From Takifugu bimaculatus (Eukaryota > Chordata > Actinopteri > Tetraodontiformes > Tetraodontidae), in NCBI GenBank assembly GCA_004026145.2, contig CP034979.1:10632246-10696245 (forward strand): a DNA stretch of 64,000 bases. Reading direction: 5' to 3'. Positions 31,101-45,280 of this stretch are shown in pieces (within the stretch, counting starts at the first letter, position 1; each line of letters opens with the position of its first letter). Below the pieces are notes generated by a model that did not search any database, had not been told where the DNA came from, and saw nothing but the letters and a program-made list of their open reading frames with translations. Position numbers and translations under genes: made by a program.

Positions 31101-34100
31101 CTGGCCTTGGTGACCAAGCAGTCTTGTGCTCCGACTCGTGCCCCCTCCCTCGCCCTGGAGCTCAATCCACAGGCTCAGGCTGGTAATCCTCCAGCCTTAC
31201 CCCAGGGGGCCTTCTTATTGTACCAGGGCTTTCCCCACAGGTTGCATTATTGGGTGAGCGCTTTCTCATTGCCAGGGTCTCAACACTAAGCCCGGACCAA
31301 TGGGGAGTCTGTGATAAGGCTGATTTTATGTCTGTGTGGGGCAGTGACCCCTCATTTTCCCTTTACCAGTAAACCAAATAGCTTAGCACATGCCACACTC
31401 GTTCAAACCAAAGGGTTAGGAGCTCGTCCCAGCAGCCTCATCACTCATCAAAAAAAGATATCATTAATTCATATCCAACTAAAACACGTCAGAGTGGAGT
31501 CTTGGAACTGGATGCGGTTCTGGGACTGAAAAAAAAGGCCAAAAAGGCTTGAGGATAATAAAAACTAGGTTTCCATAAAATGGACCTGACATCTGTACAT
31601 GGATCTTAAAGTCGGTAAAGCAGTGCACGATTAGCAGGCGCACAGCGCAAGACAGCAGGGAGTCTCAAATTGGTAGGTCACTGACTTTTATGGATGCGTG
31701 TGATTACAGGATGGAAGCATAAGCATGTAATCTGTCAAAATGACTGATCTGTTAGCCAGCAGCGGCACAGGGGTCTGATGTGACCGTTCTCTCCTCTGCT
31801 TGTCTAGGTCCATAATGGTAAACACCTGAGAGTGGCCTCCAGCATGCCTGACTAGGAAGTACCGCGCGCAGGCGGCAAATAACAGTTTTCCAGCCGTAGG
31901 AAAACAATGCAGTCGGGAAAATGCCGACTGAATGAGAGTCTGCGTTTTACTCCCATCCCTGGCTCTGTTGGGGACCGGCGGCTATAAATGACTTGTGTTC
32001 TGATTCTCACAGCCAATTAAAAGAAGAGAGAAAGTGCAGAAGAAAGTATCCAGAGAAGAATTCTGGCCCAGAGGTTCCATACAAGGGGAATTTATTCACT
32101 GACCTTGTTTTTGGAGCAATAGCAATCAAAACTGACCTTTGACCCCAGATATATAGACTACATTTGCATTGTGTGGTCTGTAAATGTGTAGGTCACAACG
32201 CGATGTCTTGGAATATTCTGCAAGAAGACATATGTTCTGATTTGGACTCACACAGAACGGTAACACCTGCCGGCCACTTTATTAAGGCCAAAACGGCCAA
32301 ATATCACAATTATTATAATCCTTCCTACTCCATTTGGACATGTGGGCCTTTTTTTTTTGGTTAATTTCATACATTTGGCTTTACTATATTTTATATGTTC
32401 TAATTTTCTCTATATTTTACTGATTATCATGCATATTTTTGACAGGTTGGTTGGTTTCTGCCATATTCAAGTGACATGTGTGTATTGACGATAATGACAC
32501 CATGTACCTAGACAGACATCGTGTGATTTGATTATTTTTCCTAAAGCAGAACCTATTTCCCAAAATGAAAACATGCATTTGTCAGCCTCATTCAGTCCCT
32601 AATGAGAACTACCCTTAAAGCCCGATGCGACTTGCTGCTGGAATGAATGGCGACGATTCAAATGGAAATCATCGTTTTTGGAAAGAAATAACCTTGCTGA
32701 TTGAGAACAAAGCAGTTTGAGCTGCAGTGTGGCAGTTACTTTGTAAGGTGTGTAGACTGCTGGCCTCAGGGGGCACAGACAGTGATTGTTCCGATGGGGC
32801 TTCTGGCTGTGGGACATACAGCGTCTAAGTCCTGATTCCAGGCTGTCCTGTCTCACTGCAGGAGTCAGGTCAGCTTCAGGGGCCACACACACATGCACAG
32901 GTTCTGAAAGGAATCATTAATGAATTGACAATGTCGAAAAAAATAGCAGAAGCTAAGGGAATTATCCTTTATTGTAGAGAGAGGTGGTTAAGTCTGAGCT
33001 TTAAACGGGAGCCTGGGGATGCACTGGGAACAGGCAGCCTTGTCAAAAGGCATCTGACATGTAGAGAAAAGACGTCCCGCTGAGGTTTTTGTCAAACCTA
33101 AAAACAAACAAAGAGAAGCCACCAACCTGCTGCATGTCTACAAAACTGAGGCTGCACTCCAAGCTGAGAGACAGCTGACAGAGGCGTCACCCATCCACAA
33201 TAACCACCTTAACACGTCGCACACTCCCGCGCACCGGAAACAATCCCGTTTTTGTATAACGGCGTTAACTGGGTTTCACAACCTTTTCAGCTTCAACTAT
33301 TTCAGGAATTCAAACCAAGACAGTTGTATTTAAAAAAAGAAAAGAAAAGAAAAACAGAGGGGACTCGGAGTCACGTGCTGGTGGTCAGGCTCTGATTCCT
33401 CTGACGCCTTTTCTCGCCATCTGTCTTTAATCAGGATAAATGACTGAGCGAGTGTGGTGCTCAGGACACCCCCCCCCCCCCCCCGACCCTTACTGGCCGA
33501 TCATGATCACAAGACAATTGATACTGATCAGGAATATTGATAGGAAATTTGACAGGAAATATCTTCATAATCCCACAAACTCTGCACAACAGTTGTAGCT
33601 GATGGATGGTATATAAATATTTAATATTTATAAAGCTGCTGCTGACAGGATCATGAACCATGTTACAAATTATTTGGGGTATTCTGTGACAAAAACAGTG
33701 GATTTGCGTCACGGCTGTGTAGCCAACACCACCCGAATATGCAATCAAGGATAAATAGTTCTATTCCATAGAGTCCTCCCAAAATTATTAAAACATTCTA
33801 AAGACAAATGGGGCCCAAATCAATAATAGCAAGTTCTCAAGTCAGAAGCCAATGTTTGCAAGTCATTTGTTGATGATAGAATCAATACCTACAGATATAT
33901 CAGATAAACAAGAGACAGAATCCATTTTTTCTCTTCAAGAAAAGTCTGACTTACCGTTCAACATCCCAGATTTGCAGAGGAGAAATATTTTTACAGCAAG
34001 CAGTTCCTGTAACGAAGGAGCTGGAAATGAAAAAGAACAAACACAGTTACATGTAAATAACATGGACACACACACACACACACACACACACATAATCACT

Positions 34101-37100
34101 TTCTAAATCAACTTTTTTGTGAATTATAGGGGGAAGGTGTTGTTTCATCTTTAATCTGAAAAAAGATCAAAAAGGTAAATTTACTAGTTTTGAAAATTTT
34201 GGCGTGAGGAACACACACACCCCCACACACACTCGTGTCAATCCACAACATACTGTGTAGGAATAATAGGGGCAAATCCAAAATCACCGGTGATCCTTTG
34301 ATTGGGACGGCAGCCTGGAAGTCTAGGTATGCAGTCATGCATGTGGAGAGGTGGGAGCTGTCAAAGGAGAGGGGAGGTGCTCGCTGGGAGTGCGTTGATG
34401 AGGTGTGTTTTGGTGTTGCATGCGATGTAGAGGGTGGGGTGATTGTCAGGGGTGCTGGTTGGTAGGGGGGCTTCAGTAGGGTAGGGCTAAAATCTCAAGG
34501 CTTATTGCCCTCCTACAGGGTTGACAGACAGGAGGAGGACCCGCCCTTTGTCACTTGGGCAGATAGTGATGAATGTCGCTGGCTGGGTGAAAACACCGTA
34601 TTTTCACAATTCCCACCATCCCTGCCTGAATCTCCAATGTATCCGTTTCAGGGAACATTGTGTGTCGTTTTGAAGCTGCAAAATGGAGTTGCAATAAAGA
34701 AAAAAAGTTTTGAGAGAGCCAAAATTGAGAATAAAACTTAGCACAAAGGAGTCTGCTGCAGCCGCCATATTAACCACTATAGCTGTTATACACTGTAAGA
34801 TTTTGGGGTGTCCCAGATGAAAGATGACCGTCGTGGACCAAAACACGGAACTATGACGTTGCACAGGTTCAAGGACAGACATCAACGTCTTGAGACCAAA
34901 AATAACTTGACGCCAGCAACAGAAATGGGACAGGAAGTAGTAGTAGCGGCGTTACATGCTAAATGCTAGTAGATGTGCAATATAAGTAGCCCACCTCCAA
35001 CTCCCTCCAACCTTCCTGAGCCACAACCAAGTGCACATTCTCTTTCTCCTCTTCCACCACAGACTTTTCTGTGCACGTGACTATCAGTGTTACAGGAGTT
35101 CAAGTCCCATTCCTCATTGTTTTGCAGAGACTGTCAGGCCATAGTCTAGATTGCTAAAACTGCACAGTGCATACTGGCCATTAGGCAAAATTTGGGAGAG
35201 TTGAATTCCAGAAATTCCAAGTGTGCCTATTCAGCACAGGATTTATGTCATTTATGCTGACCCCAGCGCTTGTAACCCAGAGTTACTTTCATTTGAGGCC
35301 ATAAGTGTCTGTGCAAAAGTTCCCATTGGTAGGTCGTCTTTATGTTTCAGCTCCACTGAAACTAAACTGCTTGATGATTTTTGGTTTCCTCCAATATGAA
35401 AGCAGCAGCGGCGGCTCTACCTTCAGCACCACTGGAGGAAACTTATTTCAGCTGCTTGTTTTGCCATCTTATTCTATCATGTGCTTATTACCCCGGGTGG
35501 AGGTTCTGAGCTAACGTGACTGGAAAGTTGAGCGTGTTCCAGCTTCCGTTCCCTCCCTTGACCAGCAGCACCTTGCTGACCTCATCCACACTCACCCATC
35601 CACTCTCTTTGCTCCCAACGGATCCCACAACACCGAGTTCCTCATTCCAACTTGTGGAATGTGGAAGTCTTCTATTACAGGCCCCAATACTTCCACCACA
35701 GTACCTCTACACTGCCACCACTCAAGACCCAGGTATTCCATATAGCTGTACCGCCCATTTCTATCCATTTACTTATTGCTTTCTTTTTTTGGAGTAATGG
35801 TACTCTTATCCTGGCTGGTTGCTGTTAGATGCACGCCCAAAAGATTAAGGTCACTGAAGGTTAACTTTATGACCATATGACCCATGCGATGTTGCATGTT
35901 TAAAACTTATTAACATTTCCCAATATAATCACTTAATTGATCTTTTATTTTAGGGTTAGTAAAATTGAACCACTTGTCATCAATAGAATCATTTTAATAC
36001 TTCACTCTATATTTTTTTTTTCATCCAGGGGCCGTTAAGATCCAACAGAAGTCTCAGGTAAGTGATACAGTAAAATAAATGTTGCTTTGCAAATTCCTGG
36101 AAAAAGACAAACCAAACGTCCAGACAGCACCGAGCCGATCTTTGATAGAGGGATGCCACACACAACAATGTGGGGAGGGAATGTGATGTCCTGAGTTGGG
36201 GGTAGGTAGGTTAAAGGGGTAGGACAGAACAGGGGATGGGGGGTGGTAGCTTAATACGCCTGACAGGCAGCTGTCAGGACCATTAGGCAGCACAGTCCAT
36301 TGGCAAGCTCCCAGTAATTAGTGTTGGGTAAACTCATTTATGGTCCAAATGGGTCGGGCAGGGCCAGGACCAATATGCACAGTGGTTGACCCCTGACCCC
36401 ACTGACACAGGATACAATAGGGTTGTAGTCACACTCAATATCTGGACCTTATTACTCTCCATTACTCACATTACTCACCCCTCACTGGGCCATGATGCTG
36501 GCAGAGGCAGGACAGGGGACAGCAGCCATACAATGAAAGAGCTACACCCCCTTGTCTCATCCCAGCCACTTTCACCTCTTCTGAAAAAACCACCAGGCCT
36601 GACTGGAGGTCAGAATTTGCACTGATATTATAGCTGCTAAGGTCAGAGCCTCTCTCGCCTAATGTGGGGTAAGCATGTCCCTCAATACCAGTCCGTGCAC
36701 ACACGCACGTCTATTGGAAACCTACTGGACTTTGCACCTTCTGTAAGAAGATTAGATTGTTTCAAAGAAGCGGGAAAAACAAATCCAGTTTTCTCACTTA
36801 AGATATACGTACTCGACGAGGGGTCAGTTTAGATAAACAATAAATCTCGGCAAATTTGGGATATCCGTTCTGCAATTAACCAAAACCGGAAACATCCCTC
36901 GACTAAATCCTGGTGAAACCCACTGATTAATGAATTAACTCCTAAAGAAAATGTCTGTGCTATTAATACACTCACACTGACCAAGCAGGGTCACCATTCT
37001 CTCCTTCTTAGGTTCCTCCCCTCTTTCCTTCTGTCATCATTAGCAGCCTGCTGGGCCACTGCTGCCGTTTGGGTAACCTCATCGTCTAGCTGTATTATCT

Positions 37101-37140
37101 AAGGGCCCATGTGACAGGGTCACATAAACTCACAGAGTGG

Positions 37141-37234
<94 letters not shown>

Positions 37235-38573
37235 ATACATGGTTGAAACGTAGACAGGGACACACAGATGCACACATACAAGGTTTGCCAGCCCCTGCTG
37301 AGGGTTGAAAGCAACAGTACCAATATTGTTAGCTCTACATCAACACGATGACCCCACAGAGAGCGCCACGCTTGACCAAAAGCTCAGCCACGGAACAAAG
37401 CTGCACCCTTATTCTTTATTTGATATCTCTAGTTGCCCCCCCCCCCAATATATCATTGCATTACATAAATACATCCAATGCTTTATAAGAAACTTGTGGC
37501 AAACTTGCACACAAACATTCACGGTGAAAGGCTACTGGTTGGGGAGGTGTACACAGATAGGACAGTGATCTATGCAGATCCTGCAAGTGAGCCAGCGTCT
37601 GGCGAGATACAATCATTCACCAGAATGTGCTATGGTTTCTAATCACTAATACTAGCGCAGCGTGATTACTGGCTGCGGCTATCTCGCTTTTACAATTCCA
37701 GCCTGAACGCAACCAAAGTGAGGTGGGGAGGGACCTAACGGGATCCTCCTGGTGACAAGCAGGGAGGCTAGAGTGGGACAGAGTGGATGGCGTTCATGTG
37801 GAAACCACGTTCCCACGAGAGGGAGTCGGTCTGTTGTAAAGAGGTCATGCATAACAGTAATACCTTCTTAATGTGACCATAAGCATTATTATATTACTGC
37901 AGAGAAAGTAAGTCCCAAGTGCAAATACGTAGAGAGTAATCTGATGTAGTCGGCCCCTGGATGCAATCGGCGAGTAGGTGTCATCATTATAGCATTAAGA
38001 ACGCAATTCAAAATCGAATTTCTCTTGCAAAAAGATTCTTCTTCAGTGTGTAGTAACCTGGCCATAATTGCCCTGACTGACAAATGATTGAAATTCTTGC
38101 CTTTAATAATGACCATCTTGACTTTTGTTGGAATTACGGAATTCCCAACAAGTCCTCTGTTGAGGGGATATAATACAAACACAAAAAGTAAGTCAGTATT
38201 TATCTCAGCCTCTGCCCCAAGGACCAATTACACATGAATGCAAGAGAACAGCCCACATCCCTGCTCTGGGAATGTGGAGGCATTTCAGCTGTGGACTCCA
38301 GGGGCGGTTTAGCTTTGCCCAGCCACCCTCCACCCCCACACCCCAAAGCTCCCATCAGAAAGAGGGTTGTTAATTTGTTGCGCTTGACCCCGGGCTTTGT
38401 GCCTGACGTGTATCTAGTTTGTAAAAAGTGCTTTTATCTGCTTTCTAAATATGCTTGAGCTCAAAGGGTTATGATGCTTTAATAGCGGTCAGGGATTTAG
38501 ACAATGGTCAAAGGGTGCAAGTACTGACCCCTGCTGACAAAGACACACACACAGACACACACATTCACACACA

Positions 38574-38628
<55 letters not shown>

Positions 38629-38743
38629 CCTTTTATTTCCCTACTGTTCCCCTGCTAACCCTTTTTTATGCATTGATATACATGGACACTCATATGCATC
38701 ATCACAGAGATGAATGTTAACTCAAAAAAGGCATGAAATTAAA

Positions 38744-38785
<42 letters not shown>

Positions 38786-41700
38786 ACCCCGTCATAGCCC
38801 TTTTGGCTTCTGTTTGTCACTCCTGTGTGCAGGGTCACCAGGACATTCCTCAGCCGGCCTCTCAGCTCTGCCCATCCAGCTGGAACAGACCAGGACCCAA
38901 CATAGGACCATTCCTCATTGGAAGTTTACGTCAGACACAGCACGCCAACGGTCAGAGGGGTCATCGTTTAATTATTTTTTATTAAAAGAGTCAATATTTA
39001 AGGCAGAAAATGAACATTTGGATTAGATTTAGATGTTAGCTACTTCGTTATTATCAATTAGAAATGGTGCTCACTTTTTTTGATAGTTGTCCTGTGTGCG
39101 AGTGATTGAGCTGCTACTTGACAACCATTAAAAAGCCTTTTTGTACAGATACAGCATGTGTATGTTCAGGATGATTTAAAGGCGTTTCGACCAAAAAGGT
39201 CACCACATCCATTTGACACTCCTTGATTTGGCAAGTGAAAGAGCCACAGGTTAGTTAGCAAACGAGCTAGAAGACATAACTGCATTAGTCAGTGTTACAG
39301 TTAAGGTTATTTATTTTGTAGCATTATGTTAGGACTACTGTAACGTGCAAGCTAATAATCCAGCTGACACTGAAAAATGAAGCAGAATACAGATAAGACT
39401 GAACACAGATGATAACTGATGTAATGAGATCTAGTCCATCACAGAGATCTTACCAACGGTGTCGGTCCACTCGGCGCCAACTAGAGTTAACAAACTGTAC
39501 TTTCAGTTGACTTTAAAGTCAAATGCACGCTCACACTCTCGAGTCGGTAGTGACTTGTTTGAAAAATGCAAACCCAAAAGTAACACCGAACTTTGTAAAC
39601 TGTAGTAAAAACTTCAATTCTAAATTCTAACTAAAAGCTTGAAGCATTAGTTGACAGTGAACCACAGCCAAAGCTGTTAGTAATTCTTTTAAAAAAAATA
39701 TTTGAGTAATGTATGTTTTACCAGAGCTTGGTTTTAAAACAGTATTTTTTCACACAAAATGAGGGAAAGTGCAGTTAAACTTGGAGCTGCAATTGTTTGG
39801 AGATATTTCTGGTGCAAGTCGGTGAAAAGAGGAGTCTGTGACAAGTGTTTGCATGGCTGGGGCCAGCAAAGAGCGCGACTGACATGTTTTAAATTGGGAA
39901 CCACTAGAAGCAGAGGCTCAGTGATCACAGAGCTTTGTCCTCCTCAAAATGTGGTGGGAGTGACGCTCATTAGGATAATGTGCTGTATGGATAACACTGC
40001 CATCGCCACATATCACACACTCCCACGCTAGTGGGTTCTATACACAATGCACACATACACAATATGTTAACAATTCACTATATACAGTTGAATCTGCTTC
40101 AAATAAATATGCACGTTGCACCAATGGATATTACTCATTAATAATCAAGTTCTATAAAGCAGACAATGCCTTTTCTCAAAATGCACCATTCAAAAGCTTC
40201 GATGAGCTTCATGTGGGGCTTCCAAAATTAATGTTTTAATCTAGATTAACGCCTTTGCACGATTATTCTGACTTTTAGAACATTTTAGTGCAGTTAACGT
40301 GTGCAGCACATGCTCAATCTCCATTCCCTGGTGAGGACTGGTGCTCTGACCCGTTTGTAGAACATCGTCAAATAAATCGGCAGATAAGTCGCAGGAAACT
40401 GAAGGGCGAAGACTTTATGAAGGTGTTGCCAGTTGGCTCTCATGATATTTCCTTATTTTGATATCTGGACACCACATTTGTTCTACAGTTTTAATCACAC
40501 TGAGGTGAGTTTATACATCACCTTCTATTAGGCTTTTTTTCCCTCCCACAAAATGTAACATTTAACAATGAATGGAAATTAATCAAGATTGATGTAAATC
40601 ATCATTCACATTCAACCCTAAGGTCAATTTAAAGTAGTTCACCGGTGGATTACTAGCAGAGAGCCCGGGGAGACCAAGCCAGGGGAACACAACGCCAGAT
40701 CATGTGAACCCCGAAACAGTGGTGAACACAGCACCACTGACCTGCCCCAAAAGAGGTGTCACAATATTCTTTTTCACTGCGTAAAACGTATACTCATGGT
40801 GCGTTATGGCAATTATAAAGCACCAGAATTTATTTTGAAAGTTACAAGGCTAAAGGCTGTCTGAAATCATGACATAAATCCATTGTTTTTCATTTAAAAA
40901 GACGACAAATCAGCGTATTTGTGATTAGTCTTTAAGATATTTTCCTTAAAAAGAAATAAATCTTTACATGTTTAATTGAATGTCACCATTTGAACCGTGT
41001 GAGATGTGGGACAGTTTCAGAATCTTTCATGTACCAATTAACTTGCATCTTGCATGAAAATGCTTTTCCCTTGTAAACTTAAGACCCAAGAACACCTGTA
41101 TGAGGCCGTCGCATAATGAAAGGTTTTACATGGTGTGTGTGTGTGTGTGTGTGTGTTGGAAGTTTCTTTCAGTGCGTGTTTATGTGTGAGGTGTCTGTAA
41201 GGTGTGTCGCTCTCCATGAGAATGTCTGCCTGTAATGCATGTCTGCTTGAAGCTATCTGGAATGTAAGGTGTGTGTGTGAGTGTGTGTGCATGTGTCTGT
41301 GTAATGAGGGGGTTCAGAGGGAGCTGTGATTATTCTCGCCTCCTGTGGTGTGGGTCCTCTGGCTCAGAGGGCCCCAAGGAAAGCGCCCTGTATTTAGGGT
41401 GTGGGAACGCACATTCTGCCCCCTTATTTCTGCATTGTTGCAGCCTCACTCTTTTCTTCTCTTTTTTTAACTAATTGAATTCTTGACTCCTGAGCCACGG
41501 GGACGGCTCGGGAGAGACCAAAGAGAAAGACATGAATTTCAGGCTTTTTCTTGCGGTTGAGTGGGGCAGAGCAGTGGGGGTGAAATTGGAGTGTGTGGGG
41601 TTGGTTGGTGGAGGCAGCAGTAAGGAGGTAGTGGGTGGGTGGGTTTTGGAGTCAGAGAGGGGAAGGCTCTGGCTGGCTGGGTGGCTGCTGTGGCGTCACC

Positions 41701-44700
41701 CTGTACTTTGATATTGGAGGTTAAAGGTCGTCCTCCCCCAGTGGTGCTGAGAAAGTGGCGAATTGGGGATGGTTTATCCAACAATAAATTTCTCCTTTTG
41801 GAAACTTTCAAAAGCGCTTTTGGCCCCTGCAACATCTTTGTAGTTGTGCTTGAGGAATTCTAGACAAAACAATTCTAATCCCCTCCCTGTTCTCACCTCT
41901 CTTCAGGGTAGCTTCTCCCTTCACTAACTCTATACCCCCCAAACCCCAACTGAGATCCAAGTCAGAATACCTACCCAGTCTGGCCAGAAGTTGACACAAA
42001 ACAATGTACAGACATTTCTGTCTTTAAGCTGCTTTGTTACAGGAGCAGCGACTTGTCAAACATACCTGCATTAATGCTTTTAACTCAAGAGAACCATCTG
42101 AAGTATTTGTGTGGACTTAAAAACAAATACCTATTATAAAACCGTTATCTTTTCGGGATTTTCCAGAACTGCCCTTACTGACAAATGACTTTAAATCATT
42201 TGACTTTTGTTGGAATCACGGAATTCCCAACAAACGGAACCAGCCTGATGGAGAAGAGGACAGGAAATAAATAAACAGTCAATATCTGACTTGAGTCCTG
42301 TCAGAGACACGTTATCAAACATTACTGAAGTAGTAAAGTACTAAACTCTGACCTGGTCATCCTTGTATAAAAACATCAGAATATAAGGGTTGACATTATG
42401 TCATGACACTCAGCCCAACATTTTTGGCGACATTGAAAAAATAAATAATAATAAAAAAACCTCATTATTTATAAATCTATGCATTTTGACTGAACCAAGC
42501 TTGCAGGGCAAATCAAACTGCGTTCCCGCTGCCTCAGCACGTTTTTCCGTGCAATTACCACTAATCACAATTACTAATTAATGCAGCCATTTTAACTTGT
42601 GCCATATGTCACCAAAAAGTGAACCATAGCTGGACAAGCGCAGCCTTGTCTGAGAAATCCTCCCAGCCTCGACACGGAGTGAGATCTGACCCCCCGCTAC
42701 ACGTTTGCAGTAACCCTGCCAACACTCCAGCCTGTTAGGTCTTGTTTCAATGAGAACGAGGTTAGTGCCGAAAACCCCAAAGTCAACTATTAGCTAACGA
42801 TGTGCCTCACATCCAATGGCCAACAGACAACAAGCACGTAACATGGAAGGGAAACCAAAAACAGAGGGTAGGGGAGAGGTCTCCGTGTTAGTCAGGTATA
42901 AACACAAAAAAAACCCGAATAAAAAAACAGAGTCTGCCCGATAATGTGAGCAGGCTTTGTGGTCAATCCTGTGCAGATTATTGAACTGTCAGAAATAAAA
43001 TAAAACTGAGGCTGATGAAAGCATTGTAATGGTTCATAATGGCGATTAAAGAAGTGACGGATCTCGTAAGCCCTCCTCGTGTTTCATCGTTGGATGCGTA
43101 GCTGTGTTCAGAGATCACATTAGCAGGTCATATCACGACTGGACCAGGGATATAAAAGAAAAACAAGGTCCAGGTCCACGACAACCTGACGGGATCAATA
43201 TGTTTCCAAGGCATCGGGGAGAAAAGGTGTGGGCGGCTGTCTGGCGCCAACCATGGCATTTCACTGAAGCCATAATAATCCTGACCAACAGACCTTGAGA
43301 TGATATCAGTGGAAAATGATAAAGGCAGGGATGGAAACGGAGCACAGACGCTTTGTGTGCGCGTGTGTAGGCTGGATTATCTGAAATGTATTGATGATCA
43401 CATAATGTGACACCAAAAAGGTTGGGAGCTCATACTGCTGAAGAAACTTTGGTTCCAAGGCCAGGCTGCTTTGTAGAGACCATTCATCTGAGCTGAAATG
43501 AGCTTTTTTTGAGGGGGGGGTGGTGTGCATCTCTTACATTTACTTTTTACAGTAACCTCTCCTCACTGAAACTCAGTTATTTATAAAATGAGGTCATTGT
43601 TTTTTGGCCTAATGCAGTGCTGTAATGCACACTAACGGTTGGTTTGGTCAAATATAAAGTACTGTTTTCTATTAATCATCCAACATTAGCGTCAAAATAC
43701 CTCCATGACAGAAATGGTCTTTATCAAAAACATGTACTCTAGTTTCCAGGTTTGGTCTAGCGCATCTGTCGTGATGTGAGGTGTTCCCATGTTGCGTGTG
43801 TTTCTAATCTGTTGTCATGACTACTGCAGTCTGGTCTTAACAATTCCGCTTCAGGCCATTTATACGAATGTTGACTGGCCAGTTCTGTTGCCAGCACGAC
43901 AAAGTGACGTCCAATAACACCATGCTGAGTGGTCAGAAGCTCATCCCTTATATTAGAACAGGTCTATTTTATCTTTTTTTTTTTTTTTATGGAGTGGAAC
44001 ATGTTAATGGTACTGACCAGCAAGGTTACATTTTAAAACATTGATGCTGCATGTGGAATAAACACATATTAATTCTGAAAAGAGGCCATTTCGGTGAGTG
44101 ATCAAAGCAATCTTTAGGGTGTGAAGCTCAGGCAGTAACATTTCTAACACAAGCCGCTCTTCCTCTCTTCCCTCTGTTCTGTGCTTGAAGCCATGCTGTG
44201 CAGGCAGCCACCATTTACCAGACTCACTCCAAAGGAGCCTTTAGGCATCTTACAAACTGTGTGACATATGCCACAAGCAAATGCCTCTGATTGTTTAGCA
44301 CAATGAATTACGACATCTGTTTTGAGTTGTACATCTGGGAAGAAAATCAGCCTGTTGACTGGAAACCACACAGGTTGCAACTATCTGTTGTAAGAAAACT
44401 GTATTCTTTTACATTATTCATTACACTGATTTTAACACTTTGAATGCATAAACCAACTTTCCATTTAAAACAAATTACATATGTGCTCTTTTTCTGCTGT
44501 ATGTTCAAACTATGTTAGATCAAGATATACTACCGTAGACAGGGATACTAGATAATTGTAAAACCTGTTCTTTCAAGTGCCCATCAAGCATAAGACACAA
44601 AAATACAAATGTTTTTCCATCAAGAATTGACTAAAAGAAGATGTGCTTGGGTTTGTTTGGTGTGTGGTGCTGAAGTGTGTTGAACAGGTTTATCAGTAAG

Positions 44701-45225
44701 TTGACACCTGGTCTGCAGGAGAATTTTAATTAACCAGGTCGTTGGTCAGTAAGAAGTAAGGACTAAGTTCCCATTATCAGAGGGTGGCGAGTGGACTATT
44801 TCAGGCAGTAAATTGGAGAATTAATGATGTGGATAATCTGCCTGTTCCTCTCAGATCTGAGCGATGCAAGTGCCCTGATAAACTGCACTTCCTATTTCCT
44901 TGTCTCAGCAGTCACAGATTTCAAGTCAAAGCCAACACTTTACTTGCTGCTTACTAATTTACAGGATCTTGAGAGAAGTTCAACACCAAATCAAAATGAG
45001 ATTTTTACAGCAATCACATTTGATCAGCTACAAACAAATCGGGCATTTTGTGTCTAAACTGTAAAGTTTCTGGTTTATTTGAAGCAGATTTACAAAACCG
45101 GTTTCCGAGGACCTTCATTTTTGACAATATATAGAGCGGAAGGAGAATTCTTTTTATTTCACTCTATTTGGGGTATTTAGGAGTGGGGGTCAGATAGAGG
45201 TAGGACAGTCCGGATCAGTTACAGG

Positions 45226-45280
<55 letters not shown>

